From Zymoseptoria tritici IPO323 (taxonomy: Eukaryota > Ascomycota > Dothideomycetes > Mycosphaerellales > Mycosphaerellaceae), in assembly GCF_000219625.1 (NCBI RefSeq), contig NC_018213.1, forward strand, positions 1,296,055-1,360,054: a stretch of DNA of 64,000 bases, read 5' to 3'. Position 1 is the first letter of the stretch. Every line of letters begins with the position of its first letter. A program made the position numbers and the translations under genes. Below the pieces are notes generated by a model that ran no database searches, had not been told where the DNA came from, and worked only from the letters and a program-made list of their open reading frames with translations. Positions 18,832 to 31,052 of this stretch are shown here, piece after piece.

Positions 18832-20227
18832 ATGGACTCCTCGATCCTCATCATTGGCGCCGGGACGTTCGGCACCTCAACCGCCTACCACCTCGCCCAA
18901 ACCCACGAGAACCCCTCACAAATCACAATCCTCGACTCTGCTGCCTCACTTCACAATCCCGCCGCCGCCATCGACGTCAACCGCATCATCCGCACCGACT
19001 ATCCGAACTCGCTCTACTGCGACCTCGCATGCGAAGCCATCCACTCCTGGTTCTGGAGCATCGAGCTGGGTCCATGTTTCCACAAAGTCGGATGGTTGAT
19101 GCTCGATGAGAAAGGCAGTACGCTGTCCGATCGTATCCTCGAGACGTTTGCGAAGCGTGGGTCGACGCAGGCGGAGAGGGTGGGGTTGGAGAACTTGGCG
19201 GCAAGGTGGGAGGTGTTGAAAGATACCGACACGGATGGGTTCAGGAGTGCGTATTTCAATCCTGAGGCTGGATGGTGCGATGCGGCGAGTGCGACGAGGA
19301 GATTCTTGGAGACGGCGGAGAAGAAAGGTGTGAGAAGGGTGACCGGCAAAGTGGCGGAATTTCTGTTGGACCAGAAGAATGGAAGGGTGGAAGGAGCAAA
19401 GACCGAGGATGGCAGAGTCTTCAAGGCGGAGAGGGTCATCCTCGCCACTGGAGCTTGGACAAGCAGTCTCCTGTCACCCGTGGAAGACATCCTGGGCATT
19501 CCAGAAGAGGATCGCATTGAAGGACAAGTTCAAGCAACGGGCATTGCTGCAGCTTATTACCGCGTATCCTCCGAAGAAGTGACCCAGCTGACGGACTCGA
19601 AGTTGCCTTGTATGGTGTATGGCGGCCAAGGCGAAGTGATCCCTCCGTCGCAATCCAACCAATTGCTGAAGTATTCTAACTCCCAACGGACGTTGAACAA
19701 CACAGTCATCACTCCCTCAGGACGGAAGATAACCATGCCTCCCGCAAATCAGAGCCAGTACGAAGTTCCGGAGGCCATAAAGTGGGAGACTGAAAACATC
19801 ATCACATCCAAGGTTCTGCCGTCGTTCGCGAAGGATAAGAAGGCTGATTACTGGCGTATTTGCTGGGACGCACAGACGCCTAGCGAGGACTGGTTGATGT
19901 GCAAGCATCCGCATCAGAAACTCAGCAATCTGTATCTCGCGGTCGGTGGCAGCTTCCATGCGTACAAGTAAGATCTCAAGCCCCGACAAGTGGACTCTGC
20001 TGATCGTGATGTCTAGATTTCTTCCCAACTTTGGCAAATATATGCTCAACGTACTGCAAGGCATCAGCAATGGCGAAGAGAAGGATCGAGCGTGGAGTTG
20101 GAAGAGTGGCCAGGATGAGTTCAAAGACGAGCATTCGTTTGGGTTGTTGATGGAGAAGTCGGCGCCGCGGAAGGAGCTACGGGATCTGGAGAGGGCAAGT
20201 TGTCGGACCTCATCGGCGCGGCTCTAG
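18832..20227 (+). CDS. FAD oxidoreductase, fructosyl-amine/sarcosine oxidase type
   Basis: A flavoenzyme of the D-amino-acid-oxidase superfamily that oxidises the C-N bond of secondary amines, such as fructosyl amino acids or sarcosine, with release of hydrogen peroxide. Exons are 18832-19967 and 20017-20227 (49-nt intron, GTAAGA...CTAG, phase 2), 448 residues. The Rossmann dinucleotide motif is at the start (LIIGAGTFGTSTAYHLA). ERVILATGAWTS is the second FAD contact. RICWDAQTPSEDWL holds Cys344, at the place where this family binds FAD covalently. The C-terminal signature is GGSFHAYKFLPNFGKYM and spans the splice junction, which confirms it. The last residues (SARL) resemble a PTS1-like peroxisomal signal and would place a peroxide-forming enzyme in peroxisomes. 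Substrate cannot be fixed from sequence. Confidence 0.9.
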
Positions 20228-20829
20228 TGAGGCGTGAAGATTCTTGAGAGATGTTGCTCGAGGTGCGATGGATGCGTCGACCTCCTTTTGTGTAGTTCAA
20301 GCTGGGGCAAAGCATGTCCATCGAGTCGATTTCGAGGTCCAGACTCGCTAGCTATTGGGCACATTAGCATGTTCACGTCTCGTCATTATCGTACCAGTGT
20401 ATTCTCTTTGAAGTCCAATCGGCCTGAAAGCGAGAGTGCAAGCAGCGTCGGTTGTCTGTCTTGATTTGGGCCTATATCAGTGCTAGTATTGATTCCTCTG
20501 ACCCGACCGTCGCGATGCACCCTGAAGCATCCTCACTCAAGCAACCTGCATGCGTCTTCGCATTGCTACACAGTAGCTCTTCAACACGGCTCAAGCGTCC
20601 GGCAGGCCGTGCTGATTGCGCCAGGCGTGATAGGCGCACAAGCGACTGCATTGCTGGCCACGAGTGTGTCGTGCTGGACTCAGATAGAGCGTGCCGGCGC
20701 CGGATAGCCCGCTGAGCTGGGTGGTTCTGGGGGCAGAATGTCCTGGCGGAGCGGAGGTAAGGCACACCCGCGGTCAATGTGAAGAGCATGGCTAGATGTC
20801 AATTCGTGCTCGTGGCATTTTCATCGACC
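20228..20829. other. Convergent intergenic region
   Basis: The two flanking genes end here from opposite strands. Only 3' untranslated sequence and terminators are expected; no gene is recognised. Confidence 0.35.
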
Positions 20830-23092
20830 TCAAAACAAGTCCAGCAGGTCTGCGTTCGTCTTCTTGGCTCCCCCGCCTCCATTTATTTGCGCCTGCGGTG
20901 GTGGCGGCTGATCATCCATGCCCATTCCAGCGAATCCATTCATCAGATCCTGGCTCCCTCCGCCACCGTTTGCAGTCACAGGAGGGGCATCTGCCAGACC
21001 CATGAGATCTGCAAATCCGCCTCCCGATCCCATGGCAGGACTGGCAACCCTTTGTGGCGTGCCTGACAGACCTTCCAAGCCGGACGCACCCATTCCCGGC
21101 GCATTCTGCATGGAAGCTGGCGCTGCACCGTCGAAATCGATGTCCAGCAAGTTCTCAGCGTTACTCGGTGCTGCTGGCGCGGCGGTCCCGGCGACTGCAG
21201 CTGATACTGCCGCGGCCGCGATAGGATTCTCTCGTGCGTTCTGCTTGGCCTCTTCGATGGCGGCTTCTTGTAGTGCGGAGCTCCGACCTTGGCCAAGGAA
21301 CGCTGAAGGAGGTTTGTGGTAGACGGAGGAAAGGGTCGAGAGGTTCGGAAGGAGTTTCTCGAGAAGTGGTGCCGGCAGAACAGGAATGGTAGAGGTAATT
21401 TGAGGTCGTTCGGATAAAACAATGTTCTTCGCGATTTGTGGATCGGAGGAGAGCAGTCGCCAGTACACGTATGCGCGGTCCCGAATATCTGGGTTGTCGC
21501 TTTCTGCAGTGGCAGCCTGGAGGACCTTCTGCACAAGGCCTTGCGACTCGTCAGGCTTCTTCAAGAAGAGCTTGACCACTGCTGTGAGGATCTGTAGTTG
21601 GGTCTGCAAGATTGTCAGCAAAGAGCTCTCAAGAGACCACGAACATACTCACCTGTGTGAACTCCTCGTTGAATCCCTCGACAAATCCTGACAGGATGTC
21701 TCCAGCGTTCGAAATCTTCTCTGCATATTCTCCTACGATCCAGATCAAGCTACCTCGGGCGTTCGGCTCATCCAGGTCGTCGATGCATTGGCACAGCGTT
21801 GGGATGATCCCTTCGTACCCAGGATACTTCCTGAAGATGTCCTTGATCACCACGACGACCTCCTGCACAACATACCCAACCTTCGAATTGATAAGTTCGA
21901 GCAGAACGTTCACCGCCTTCTCAGCGCACTCCTCAATCTTGATCGCAACTTGTCCAATCGCACGGACAGCTTTTCGCACAAAATCCATGTCGACCTCCAT
22001 GGCGTACTCCTTCAGTTCTGCCAGCAGCTGGTCGACATTCTGGGAGTTCGCTATTCGGACCATGATTTCAAGTTTCGTGAGCTTGAGATATGGCGGATCA
22101 TTGTATTTGCAGAAGAAGACGCGCATCTCCTTGTCCAGAATTCCAGGCTGCTTTTGCAGCAGTAAGTCTATGTTCCGCAAAGCCACATACTGCACTTCCG
22201 GCTGGCTTGAGACGAGGGTGACCAGCGGAGGTGACATCTTCTTGAGATATGTGGCGTGCAGTGCCGGGTTCTCGATGTGCTGCAAATGAAGGAACACGAC
22301 CTTCACAGCTGCCAGAACCACCGAGGGGTTGACATGCTGGAATTGTGGGCTGACTCGCTCACAGATGTGCTCCGCTTCCTTGCTGTCCACCGCCTTGTAG
22401 TCTGCAAGTGTCGACAAGATTGTGATTCTTCCCCATTCTGTGCACTCATTCAAGGCTAGCATCATCTTCTTCAACATTTGACTTGTCACAACCAATGCTC
22501 TTGTCTCCGGTGCTGTCTCTGTAATCTCGGCGAGAGCAGTTACCGAGTTCGCAACGACCATAGGGTTGCTGTCCCCAATCATCTCTTGTAGTGTCTCCAG
22601 AAATCCATTTTCTATGCACAGGCTTGGGTTCAGGTCGAATAGCTTTGCCACACACAGTGCTGCTGTCTTGCGTACATATGGCGATTCGTCCTTGAGTGTC
22701 TTCCGCAGCGGCTCCTCCATGTAGTCCACCATCTTTTCTACTCTTATACATCCCATGGTTCGGATCGCGAGGGCTCGGACGAGAGGATTTGGGTCTTCTG
22801 AATCCTGAACAAAGGTGTTGACCGCCAGGATACACAGATCAGGGTGTGATTTTGCGTAGTTCATGAGGTAAAGGTACACCAGCTTTTTCTGGTCCAGATC
22901 GGGGGTGGCGATGTTCTTCAGCACATCAGGAAACAATGCAGACACGTCTTTTCCCAATGTCATGGACATGATGGTCTTTTGTATTGACTCCTTTCGCTCC
23001 CATGCATATTGCGAGACTAGACCCGCCCGCAGCTCGTATGTCTCTCCCTTCCTTGCTGTTCCCAGCGCACTGCGCAGTCTGTTGACTGCCAT
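20830..23092 (-). CDS. APL2: AP-1 complex beta subunit (beta-adaptin)
   Basis: Large subunit of the heterotetrameric clathrin adaptor AP-1, which sorts cargo between the trans-Golgi network and endosomes. Exons are 21653-23092 and 20830-21603 on the minus strand, joined in phase 0 across a 49-nt intron (GTGAGT...TGCAG), giving 737 residues. The N-terminal trunk is an armadillo-like HEAT solenoid with strongly conserved segments ([39 protein letters not shown] reduced here to key words, [19 protein letters not shown]). The C-terminal 200 residues are a flexible Ala/Gly/Pro-rich hinge with two clathrin-box-like motifs, LLDID and the C-terminal LLDLF. There is no folded ear domain, as in yeast Apl2. 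The close identity to fungal AP-1 beta rather than AP-2 beta is judged from motif and length. Confidence 0.93.
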
Positions 23093-24446
23093 CTCGCTTC
23101 CTCCTCCCTGTGGTTATTGTGAGACCGGTGATCGTCCTTCAGCAGGCAGTCCAAGTATCGCGGGGTGGTGCTTCTTATTGTGTTCGTGCCTCCGTGTCCG
23201 TTCGGCCCGGCTCGGTGGAAGCTAATATGGCAGACTGACGGAGTAGACGAGATTTCCAGAGAGGAGTGTGAGGTATATCGCGGTGTGATGAAGTGGCTGC
23301 CCGCGGTGACGATTTGTACAACATGCGCGTGAATCTTGAACGAGGTGTTCTCAGGGTTGGGGCCACAAAGCTTCGGGACAACAACATGCGCCAAGACCGT
23401 GGGAGCTTCCTCTATTCTAGAGAATCCTCGTTTCTTGCTCATTATCCTCCTCTCTACAACAATCCATTCATCACTGTCTTCCCGCCGACGCTTGCTCAAG
23501 TGTACAAGTATGGTAAAGATTGTGTTCCTTTTCCCTTGCTTCTTTCTGCGAATTCTGACCACGAGTACAGCCATCGAACCTGCCGAACCTCCGCCGACTG
23601 TTTGTCGAGGCTCGAACAGAAGTCGAAGAGAGTGCATACTCGAGGAATGCCGTGCGTCGAACAGAAGCTTTACGCTCAGAGTCAGTCTAACGACAATAGT
23701 TCTACAATCTCGTCTTGTTCATGTCATCCGTGGCAATGTTCAGCCTCGTGGCTCAGAAGTTGAACGCTCAACGATGATGCTGCCAACATTTCAGGACTCA
23801 ACATAACAGGCCACTGGAATCGAGCACGTTGGCTGCTAAACGCTCACACTATGGCGCCATGGGCACGCGCTGACGCCTCCACAACGCTCTGGGTTGGACC
23901 GGGTCAACCATTTACAAGGATTCAAGCTGCATTCATCCCAATCTCCGACTGCATCGAGTACCATGGCACGAACGAGTGGCATCTTCTCGACAGCGACTGC
24001 AACATGTAAGCGTGTCCGGCGACCCAGCGTATCGCTACAGACCGCGTTTCAAAGGACGAACGGTGATCTCACAACTTCTGTCAGCAGCCTTCGACCGTTT
24101 TCCATGCTCTAGGGAGATGGCTACTGGAACACGCGTCTTCACAGTGTCACAATGCACGGCTTGGCCACACTTACTTGAAGGCTATACCATTGCTGGCTCA
24201 ACCCTGTCGCGAAGATGACACTCAATCAATCGAGAACTGCCAAGGAATCTTCATGAGCTCTGCGCGCGCTGCCGTCCGAAACTAGACGAAAACTCAATTT
24301 GTCTGGGGCAAGGATCCGTCAGCAGGGGACCCACAAAGGACAACCTCACCCGACAACTTTTATTGTTCCCTGCTTTCTCATCAAATCAGTTCTCACAGTA
24401 CTTCTCTTCGCGAAACCACACTCGCCGCGCGACCGCACAGTCCGCA
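23093..24446. other. Divergent intergenic region with a weak small-ORF candidate
   Basis: 1.35 kb between the AP-1 beta start and the MFS start. A frame at 23510-23806 (99 codons) begins with a signal-peptide-like run (MVKIVFLFPCFFLRILTTSTA) and then has three cysteines and N-x-S/T sites. It has no family match that I know and no codon bias, so I do not call it a gene. The rest is promoter-like. Confidence 0.3.
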
Positions 24447-25985
24447 ATGTCGCGGCAACCCAGCGAGACGTCGCCTTTGTTGGCAAACAACAATAACCGA
24501 CAGCCGGGGTTCGATGACGCCAATGCGAAGAATATTGTCGATTTCGACCCCAATGGCGACGAGGCGAACCCAATGGACTGGTCGAATGCATACAAATATG
24601 GGATTGTCGCATTGCTCGCTTTTACCGCTTTCACGGTGTATGTTTGTTGAGATGCACCTTTGTTTTTGCACCCACTGACAAATTTTTGCAGTACTTTCAC
24701 ATGTATCGCAGTAGTTCCTGTCGCAAGCCATATTGTCAAGGACCTGGACGGGCATCCAGACAAATCCTCAAGTGTACTGCTCGTCACCATCTGGGAGCTC
24801 GGCGAGGCTGCAGGTCCACTATTCCTTGCTCCGCTATCCGAAATTTTTGGCAGATATCCCGTCATGAATGGTGCCAACATGTTATTCATCGCCGCCACTC
24901 TACTGGCCTCTTTTGCACCGACTTCTGCCGTCTTGATCGCTGCGAGATTTCTGACAGGATTGGCAGTCGCGTCGAACGTGCTCAACCCATCTATCGTTGG
25001 TGACATGTTCGTCTCCGAGGAAAGAGGAACAGCAATGAGCTTCATCATGCTTGCACCACTTATGGGAGGTGCCATCGGTCCGGCTATCAGCGGTGCTGTC
25101 GCCGAGACTCTTGGTTGGAGAGAAATGCTGTGGATTTGTGCTGGTCTGGCAATGGCTTGCGAGATCTGCTTCCTCACGCTTTTCCGCGAAACGTTCAAAG
25201 TTCCAATCCTCGCCCGACGTGCCGCGAGATTGCGCAAAGAGACAGGCAACGAATTCTTACAAACGAGGTTCGAGTTTGAAGGCTCCCAGAAAACTGGCAA
25301 AGTTTGGGAGTCCATCATGCGTCCGATTGTGGTTTTCTGCGGTTCTGGCGTTCTGCAAGCGATGAGCATCTTTGGATCGGTCTCTTACACCTACTTCTAC
25401 GTCATCTCCGTCACCTTGCCCGACATTCTTGAGGATCAATACCATCTCTCCGCCGCCGCTACGGGAGCAGCATTCGTCTCATTCAGTGCCGGTTCCGTCG
25501 TCAGCGTCGTGCTCTGCAACCGCGGTCTCGACCGAATCTACATCCACATGCGATCCAAGAATAACGGCGTTGGCCTGCCCGAACACCGACTCCCACTGGC
25601 CATTGCAGGTGGCTTCCTCCTTCCAGTGGCAATTCTCTACTATGGCTGGGCGGCGGATGTGCACCTTCCTTTGGCCGCCATGCTCGTTGCCGTTGGTATC
25701 CTAGGTGCAAGTCTCATGCTTTCGGTGCTCCCTCTGATGGCCTACGTCGTGGACGCGTTCGGACTGTACAGTGCGTCGGCCATGACGGCTGTGATCGTTA
25801 CAAGATGCTTGATGGGAACATTCTTGCCGTTGGCGGCACAGCCCTTGATCGACAAGCTTGGCATGGGCCCGGCCTTTACATGCCTGGCAGGTTTGAGCCT
25901 GGCACTGGCGCCAGTGCCCGTCGCGGTTATGAGGTATGGAGCGAAGTGGCGTCAGCGATCGAAGTACACGCGAGCGGAGGAATAG
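24447..25985 (+). CDS. MFS transporter, DHA1 drug:H+ antiporter type
   Basis: A 12-TM plasma-membrane exporter of the DHA1 branch of the major facilitator superfamily. Exons are 24447-24637 and 24692-25985 (54-nt intron, GTATGT...TGCAG, phase 2), 494 residues. A polar N-terminal tail with DPNGDEANPMDWSNAYKY leads into TM1, as in the fungal multidrug and polyamine exporters. Motif A-like APLSEIFGRYPVM follows TM2, and motif C-like LMGGAIGPAISGAVAE lies in TM5 (the antiporter signature GxxxGPxxGG is relaxed). The RETFKVPILARRAARLRKET segment starts the central cytosolic loop. Substrate is not predictable; multidrug, fluconazole or polyamine exporters share this layout. No biosynthetic cluster surrounds it. 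Confidence 0.9.
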
Positions 25986-26307
25986 CGAGTGTATTGCACA
26001 GTACGGTGGGGAAGCTTACGATAATGTTATGTGTGATGCGCGACGATACTCATGATGTTTAGCAGGATCATTTGCACGCGAACTTGGACTTGAAAGAAGA
26101 CGGGCCGAAGCAATTCGAGACGAACAGGAACAATACACCAAGCAAGATCTATAAAACAGCGCCCCTCTTTTCGATGGATATTTATCTCGAGCCATCGCCC
26201 TTCACGACCACCCAGTTCTGTCTGTACACGCACAGTAGAACGACATGACGAAAGCAGTCCGATCTCAGACTCTTGATGTCCTCGGAGAAGTCGCACGCGC
26301 GCTGTTA
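25986..26307. other. Convergent intergenic region
   Basis: Short spacer where the MFS gene (+) and single-TM gene C (-) both end. It contains only 3' untranslated sequence as far as I can see. Confidence 0.3.
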
Positions 26308-26705
26308 TTAAGACCCGTTCTGGTTTTCCAAGTCTGAGATGGCTCCGAAGTGACTGTCGTTCCGTCCGTTGCCTGAGCCAGATGGATCGGTGTTGAGGAT
26401 TCGAACCATGCGAGGTGAGCCAAAGATCCATTGCGTAGAGTCGTGATCGACTTCCCATTCCATTCGATACGCCGCACGTCGTTGGCGAGCGGGCGTCGAC
26501 AGCGGCCGAGGTCGTGTTGAAGATCGTCGACGAATGAGGCGGGCTGCAAGAGCTGAATGGAACACCCGGGGAGGTTAGGGAGGACAGACATGCGCAAGGT
26601 TCTGGGGTACGTACCTTTGATATTTTTCCAGTGGACGTATCCCGCCGCACAGATGAGGATCGCGACGATCATCGAGATCAACGTCAATTTGGCATCGGTG
26701 TCCAT
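26308..26705 (-). CDS. Small single-TM protein, probable family member C
   Basis: Minus-strand exons 26615-26705 and 26308-26543, with a 71-nt intron (GTACGT...TTGCAG), phase 1, 108 residues. A second acceptor nine bases earlier (26552) would add three residues in frame. An N-terminal helix (LTLISMIVAILICAAGYVHW) is followed by KNIK, then after the junction RLIRRRSSTRPRPLSTPARQ. The architecture matches genes A and B: one helix at residues about 8-27, a phase-1 intron at codon 31-33, and an Arg-rich tail with a [RQ]P-L-x-x-T-P box about ten residues on. Overall identity is low, so relatedness is inference. The remaining tail (MEWEVDHDSTQWIFGSPRMV) is polar with some aromatic residues. Function unknown. 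Confidence 0.6.
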
Positions 26706-27357
26706 GGCGACTTTCTTTGGCTTGGCTGTTGATGCTTGTGTTGGAAGTGGACGATGTTGAATAGCGAACGATGTTGATCGATTGAGTACTGTGGTAAAGG
26801 GCAAAGAATATTGCTTGTCGCGTTGACTAAAGGCATAGAATCATAAAGCTCCCGCACGAACTACTTTTGAATAAGATGACGGGCAGGAGGGTGAGAAACG
26901 TGGCTGTGCGATGCTGGCAAGCGGGTGACGGAAGCGATGCGAATCATCTGATACGCTGCTACGCTCTCTCGAAGTGCAGAACCTCCGTCTCGTTGGGTGC
27001 GTTCACGTGCGCCACACTTGAACGTGGACTTAATAAAATTATTGTGAAGCCGTACGGAAGGCTTTCGAGACGTACGTCGAGACTACCGATCACCGCTGTC
27101 AGTGCTCCTTAATACACCAACGACGCCAGATTGACTGGACATTTGTCTTTGTCGCGGCCTGTTGACTGCAAATCAGAGGCTCACGCGTCGATGATGGTAC
27201 GCACAAAGGTGCGGCTGAAGTCGAGAATTGTTCACAGACAGCTCAAGAATGATGGCCCGCTATGACATGCTAGACTCAAATCATCATCACAGCAAAGTCT
27301 CGACAGCGCCGGCCGAGACCATAGAGCGAAAAATCTCGTGAAGCTCGTCCATCTACT
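26706..27357. other. Intergenic
   Basis: Spacer between the 3' end of RPA135 and the start of single-TM gene C, both on the minus strand. No gene, RNA or repeat is recognised. Confidence 0.3.
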
Positions 27358-30300
27358 TCAAGGCCCGACCTGGAACTTCATCCTGATCCCCATCGCCGCC
27401 AACTCCACGTCCAGATACTTCAACACACCCGGCACAGCAACAGTCGTAACCTCATCCCCACCAACCCATTTCTTCCCCTTCTTATCCTCCCAGCACAAAC
27501 TCTTCGGGTCCTTCGTTGACGCCTGGCGACTACACCTCCTACACCGCACCCGCCCACCTTCCCTCCTCCTCGCGAATGACTGGTTGACACTCGGCTGCGT
27601 CGAAAGGAAACTCCCACAAGCTTTGCAGATACTCGCTTTCGTGTAGTCGCTGCAGTTCATCAGTCGATCTTGGAGCAAGAACGCCGTTCCGTGAGCGAGC
27701 AGAGCGTCGCGCTCCATTTCTCCCACACGGATACCACCTCCCTTTGCTCTACCCTTGATCGGTTGGCCAGTGAGAGGCGTCACAGGACCCGTCGTTCGGA
27801 CCTGGAATTTATCGTTCACCATGTGTCGCAGACGTTGGTAGTAGACAACTCCGATGTAGATGTCTGCTGCGAGTTCCTCGCCTGTGATGCCTGAGTACAT
27901 CGGTTCGTTGCCGTAGTAGTTATAGCCCGCGCGTTTGAGCTGATGGCCGAAGTACTCGACTGCCGTCTCGCCTTCCTTGTCCTTGAACTTGAAAGGCGTA
28001 CAGTCTTGTGCGAGACCGTGGAGGGCACCGGACTTGCCGGCGAGGGACTCGACGAACATGCCGATTGTCATACGGGAAGGGAAAGCGTGAGGGTTGATGA
28101 TGACATCGGGTTGCATGCCGGATTCAGTGAAAGGCATGTCGATGGTCGGCCACTTTTGAGAGCAGACACCTTTTTGACCGTGACGGGAAGAGAACTTGTC
28201 GCCAATGACGGGGGACCGAGGAATGCGATAGCGAATGCTGATGGCCTGACATGGGTCGCTGGTGCCGGCTTCGTTGCCGATCATCTTAATCTCTTCGATG
28301 TAGCCTGCTTCCGTGTCCTTGTAGCGATGGATGTGCGAGATGCCGTCCTTGTTGACGTATTCGCCGGTGAGTGGATCTTTGACAACAGAGTATGTAGATG
28401 CCACAGGGTCTCCTTCCTGTAGCTTGACGCCGACACGGCCGAGGCCGTCGTCGTCCAATGTCTCTCGCCACGATGACTTGACCACAGCACCAGGTGCGAA
28501 ACCGAACATGTTTGTTATTGCACCACCGCGCCCGCCACGTGTTGCTTTGCTCTCGGCAGCCAAATCGATCTTCTTTGCCTTGTAGATTGTACCATATCCG
28601 AAGCCTCGCTCGTGAGCGGATTTGTTGATTATCATGGCGTCGTCCATGTCGTAGCCGGTGTATGAGATGACAGCCACAACAGCATTGGTGCCATTGGGAA
28701 AGTTATCCAGACCATACTCGTTATGCTTCGGTGTTCGTACAACTGGCGTCTGGCCAGTCTGTAATCGGTATGACTTGTTGTCGGTTCTGTACTTCAGTGC
28801 TGTACCTGGCGTACCCATTGTTTGCTTTCCCATCTGACATTGATACCTAATAATATTAGCGCTAAGGTTAGGGCTGATATTAGCTTAGTTCATACGTACA
28901 TATTTCTTGGAGACTGGTTCTGGTTTGAGAAGGGTGTCTGATTAGCGATGATGGAGAGAATATTCGTCACATCAAATTCCACATGCGTGGAATCTCCCGA
29001 CGTGACCTCAGGCTCGGTGCAAGCAATCGACATGAACGGCTGTTCGAAAGGTCCAACATAGTCCAGTTTCTCCAACGGCAGATACTTGACAGGTCTGTAC
29101 ATCCTTGCCGCTTGCGAAAACATGTAGACACCGGGATATTGACCGCCGATGGACAGCGGGACGTAGCCAATCTCGAGCTCGGTCGGGACACCTTGATTTC
29201 CTTCAACCTTCCAGTATCGTAGCGTGTCGGCGATGAGCTTGGCTTGCTTCGGCGAGCAGAAGCCGAGTATTCGTCCGTCTAGCTGTATTGAAACACTGTC
29301 CTCGAGAGTAGCATCAGAGACGCTGGCAACGCCCATCTGCGAGATCAAACCAGGAACACCTGATGCATCGATGCTCTCAGTTGCGATTTTGCATTTGTGT
29401 GCTAAATGATTCAGTAGACCACATGGCGATCCATCAGGTGTGTGGACAGGACACAGGAAGCCCCAACTTTCCGGAAGCAGCTTTCGAACTGTGGTCGTCT
29501 TCAGCTGAGCAAAGAAGCTACCACGATGCACCATGCGGAAGTGAGCAATGAATCGGAAGAAGTTGATCTTTTCTGCCACGACTGTGAAACCAGAAACTTG
29601 CTGCAGGTCCAGACCGGTGGGAGAAACCAGGTTGCCGGTCGATAAAAAGTAGTCCAGTGCTTGTCCGAGGTTTTCGTTCGTCTTTCGTATTATCTTTGGC
29701 ATGAAGTCTTTGTCAAAATCTCGACTATTGAACGAAGGCCAGTTGTTTGATCGTCCCCATTCCCGCAGACTCAGTCCGATCGACGTGAGCCATTCCTCGA
29801 TTCGCTCCTTGATGATCATTCCGTAAAGCGCACCAGGTAGGAGAATCTCCTGATTCTGGACGGCATCAGGATTATCGATCGTGCACTCGCCTTCAACCAG
29901 GGAATAAAGTTTCCGGATCATGAAGATGAGCATCCTGAACTTGTCCGAATCGTTGGCTTCCGTCACCTCGTAAGAGCCCAGATGCGGCATGACAATTTTC
30001 CGCAAGAATTCCGTTCCAGCAGCCTCGTCGCTCAGATCCTCCGGTACACCAAGCACAACGCGGAACTTCGATCCCAGGTATGCCCTTGTTTTTGATCTGC
30101 CGTGTAGGTTGTATGCCTTGTATGTCCTCAGCAATAGCTCGACACGATCTGTGACGAACTGCTTGCTGTCAAGTCCCTTACTTGATGCTGGCCCAACAAT
30201 GCCCTCGAAGATCTCGCGATCGTTCGTCTCCGTCAATGCCTTCAACACCATCAATACCGGAACCAGGAACTCGTTCTTTCGCCATGAGAATCGAAAAGTC

Positions 30301-31052
30301 ACATTCCCATCACTGAGGTAGTGGAGGACATTCGTCTGTGATGTCTGATCCGGTCGCACTGATCGGATTTGTATGCCGTATTTTGTGTATGTTGCGCCTC
30401 GACCCTCGAACGACGGTCTGATGATGGCCATTGGGTAATTCCTCCGGTTGACGATCAACATTCGGACCAGCTTCTCGATCCCGTTGACGATGAAGTATCC
30501 TCCCAGCTCTTCCGTCTCTTCTCTCTTGTTGACCAGATCTCTCGGTGATAGTCCTTCCAGATGGCATCGATTTGACCGCAACATGACTGGCAGGTTACCA
30601 AAGTCTCGTACCGTCTCTTTCCACTCGCCACCATTGACTCTGTGTTCGAATCGCCCACGAAATCTCCCTCGGTATGTGACATGTCGCTCTCTGCACTCCA
30701 CTGGCAAGATTTCTCTCCGACCCTCGAGCTTGTTGGACGATGGTAATTGAGGCTTCTCAAGAAAGACTTCCTTCACCCGAACCTGTAGCCGATTCCGTCT
30801 CCCACCCTCCTCATTTTGCTGACCATTGCCATCAAGGAACGTCTTCGTCCCAATGTCCTTGAGCGCATGTTGTAGTTGGCCATTTTCAGCGAATACTGTG
30901 TTGAAAGAGTCCACGTGGGGGCGGATGGCTTCGGCAAGTTCGGGGTATGCAGTCTTCTTGCTTGGTGGATTTCTGAAAAGCTCCTCACGGCGAAGTGTGT
31001 CGTACTGTTCCGTCCATTTGCTATTCGAGGTGGCTTTCGATGTGGGCGCCAT
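27358..31052 (-). CDS. RPA135: DNA-directed RNA polymerase I subunit 2 (RPA135)
   Basis: Second-largest subunit of nucleolar RNA polymerase I, which transcribes rRNA. Minus-strand exons are 28900-31052 and 27358-28846, joined in phase 2 across a 53-nt intron (GTACGT...TTAG); the product is 1213 residues, close to the yeast 1203. The junction falls inside a Met codon and restores NMYQCQMGKQTMGTP, which is invariant in the family. Seen in order: N-terminal TLRREELFRNPPSKK (Pol I type), lobe and protrusion, fork segment with CPVHTPDGSPCGLLNHLAHKC, the hybrid-binding DDAMIINKSAHERGFG, SSRHGQKGVCSQKWP, and a C-terminal zinc ribbon (CKACGSFLS ... RCRRC). The N-terminal signature distinguishes it from RPB2 and RPC2. 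Confidence 0.95.

Noticed and set aside
26390..26405. Perfect tRNA B-box-like GGTTCGAATCC on the minus strand
   Set aside because: There is no A box at a proper distance and no cloverleaf; the bases encode MVRIL in single-TM gene C.
28847..28899. Telomere-like CCTAACCTTAG sequence
   Set aside because: It is a single imperfect unit inside the RPA135 intron, not a repeat tract.
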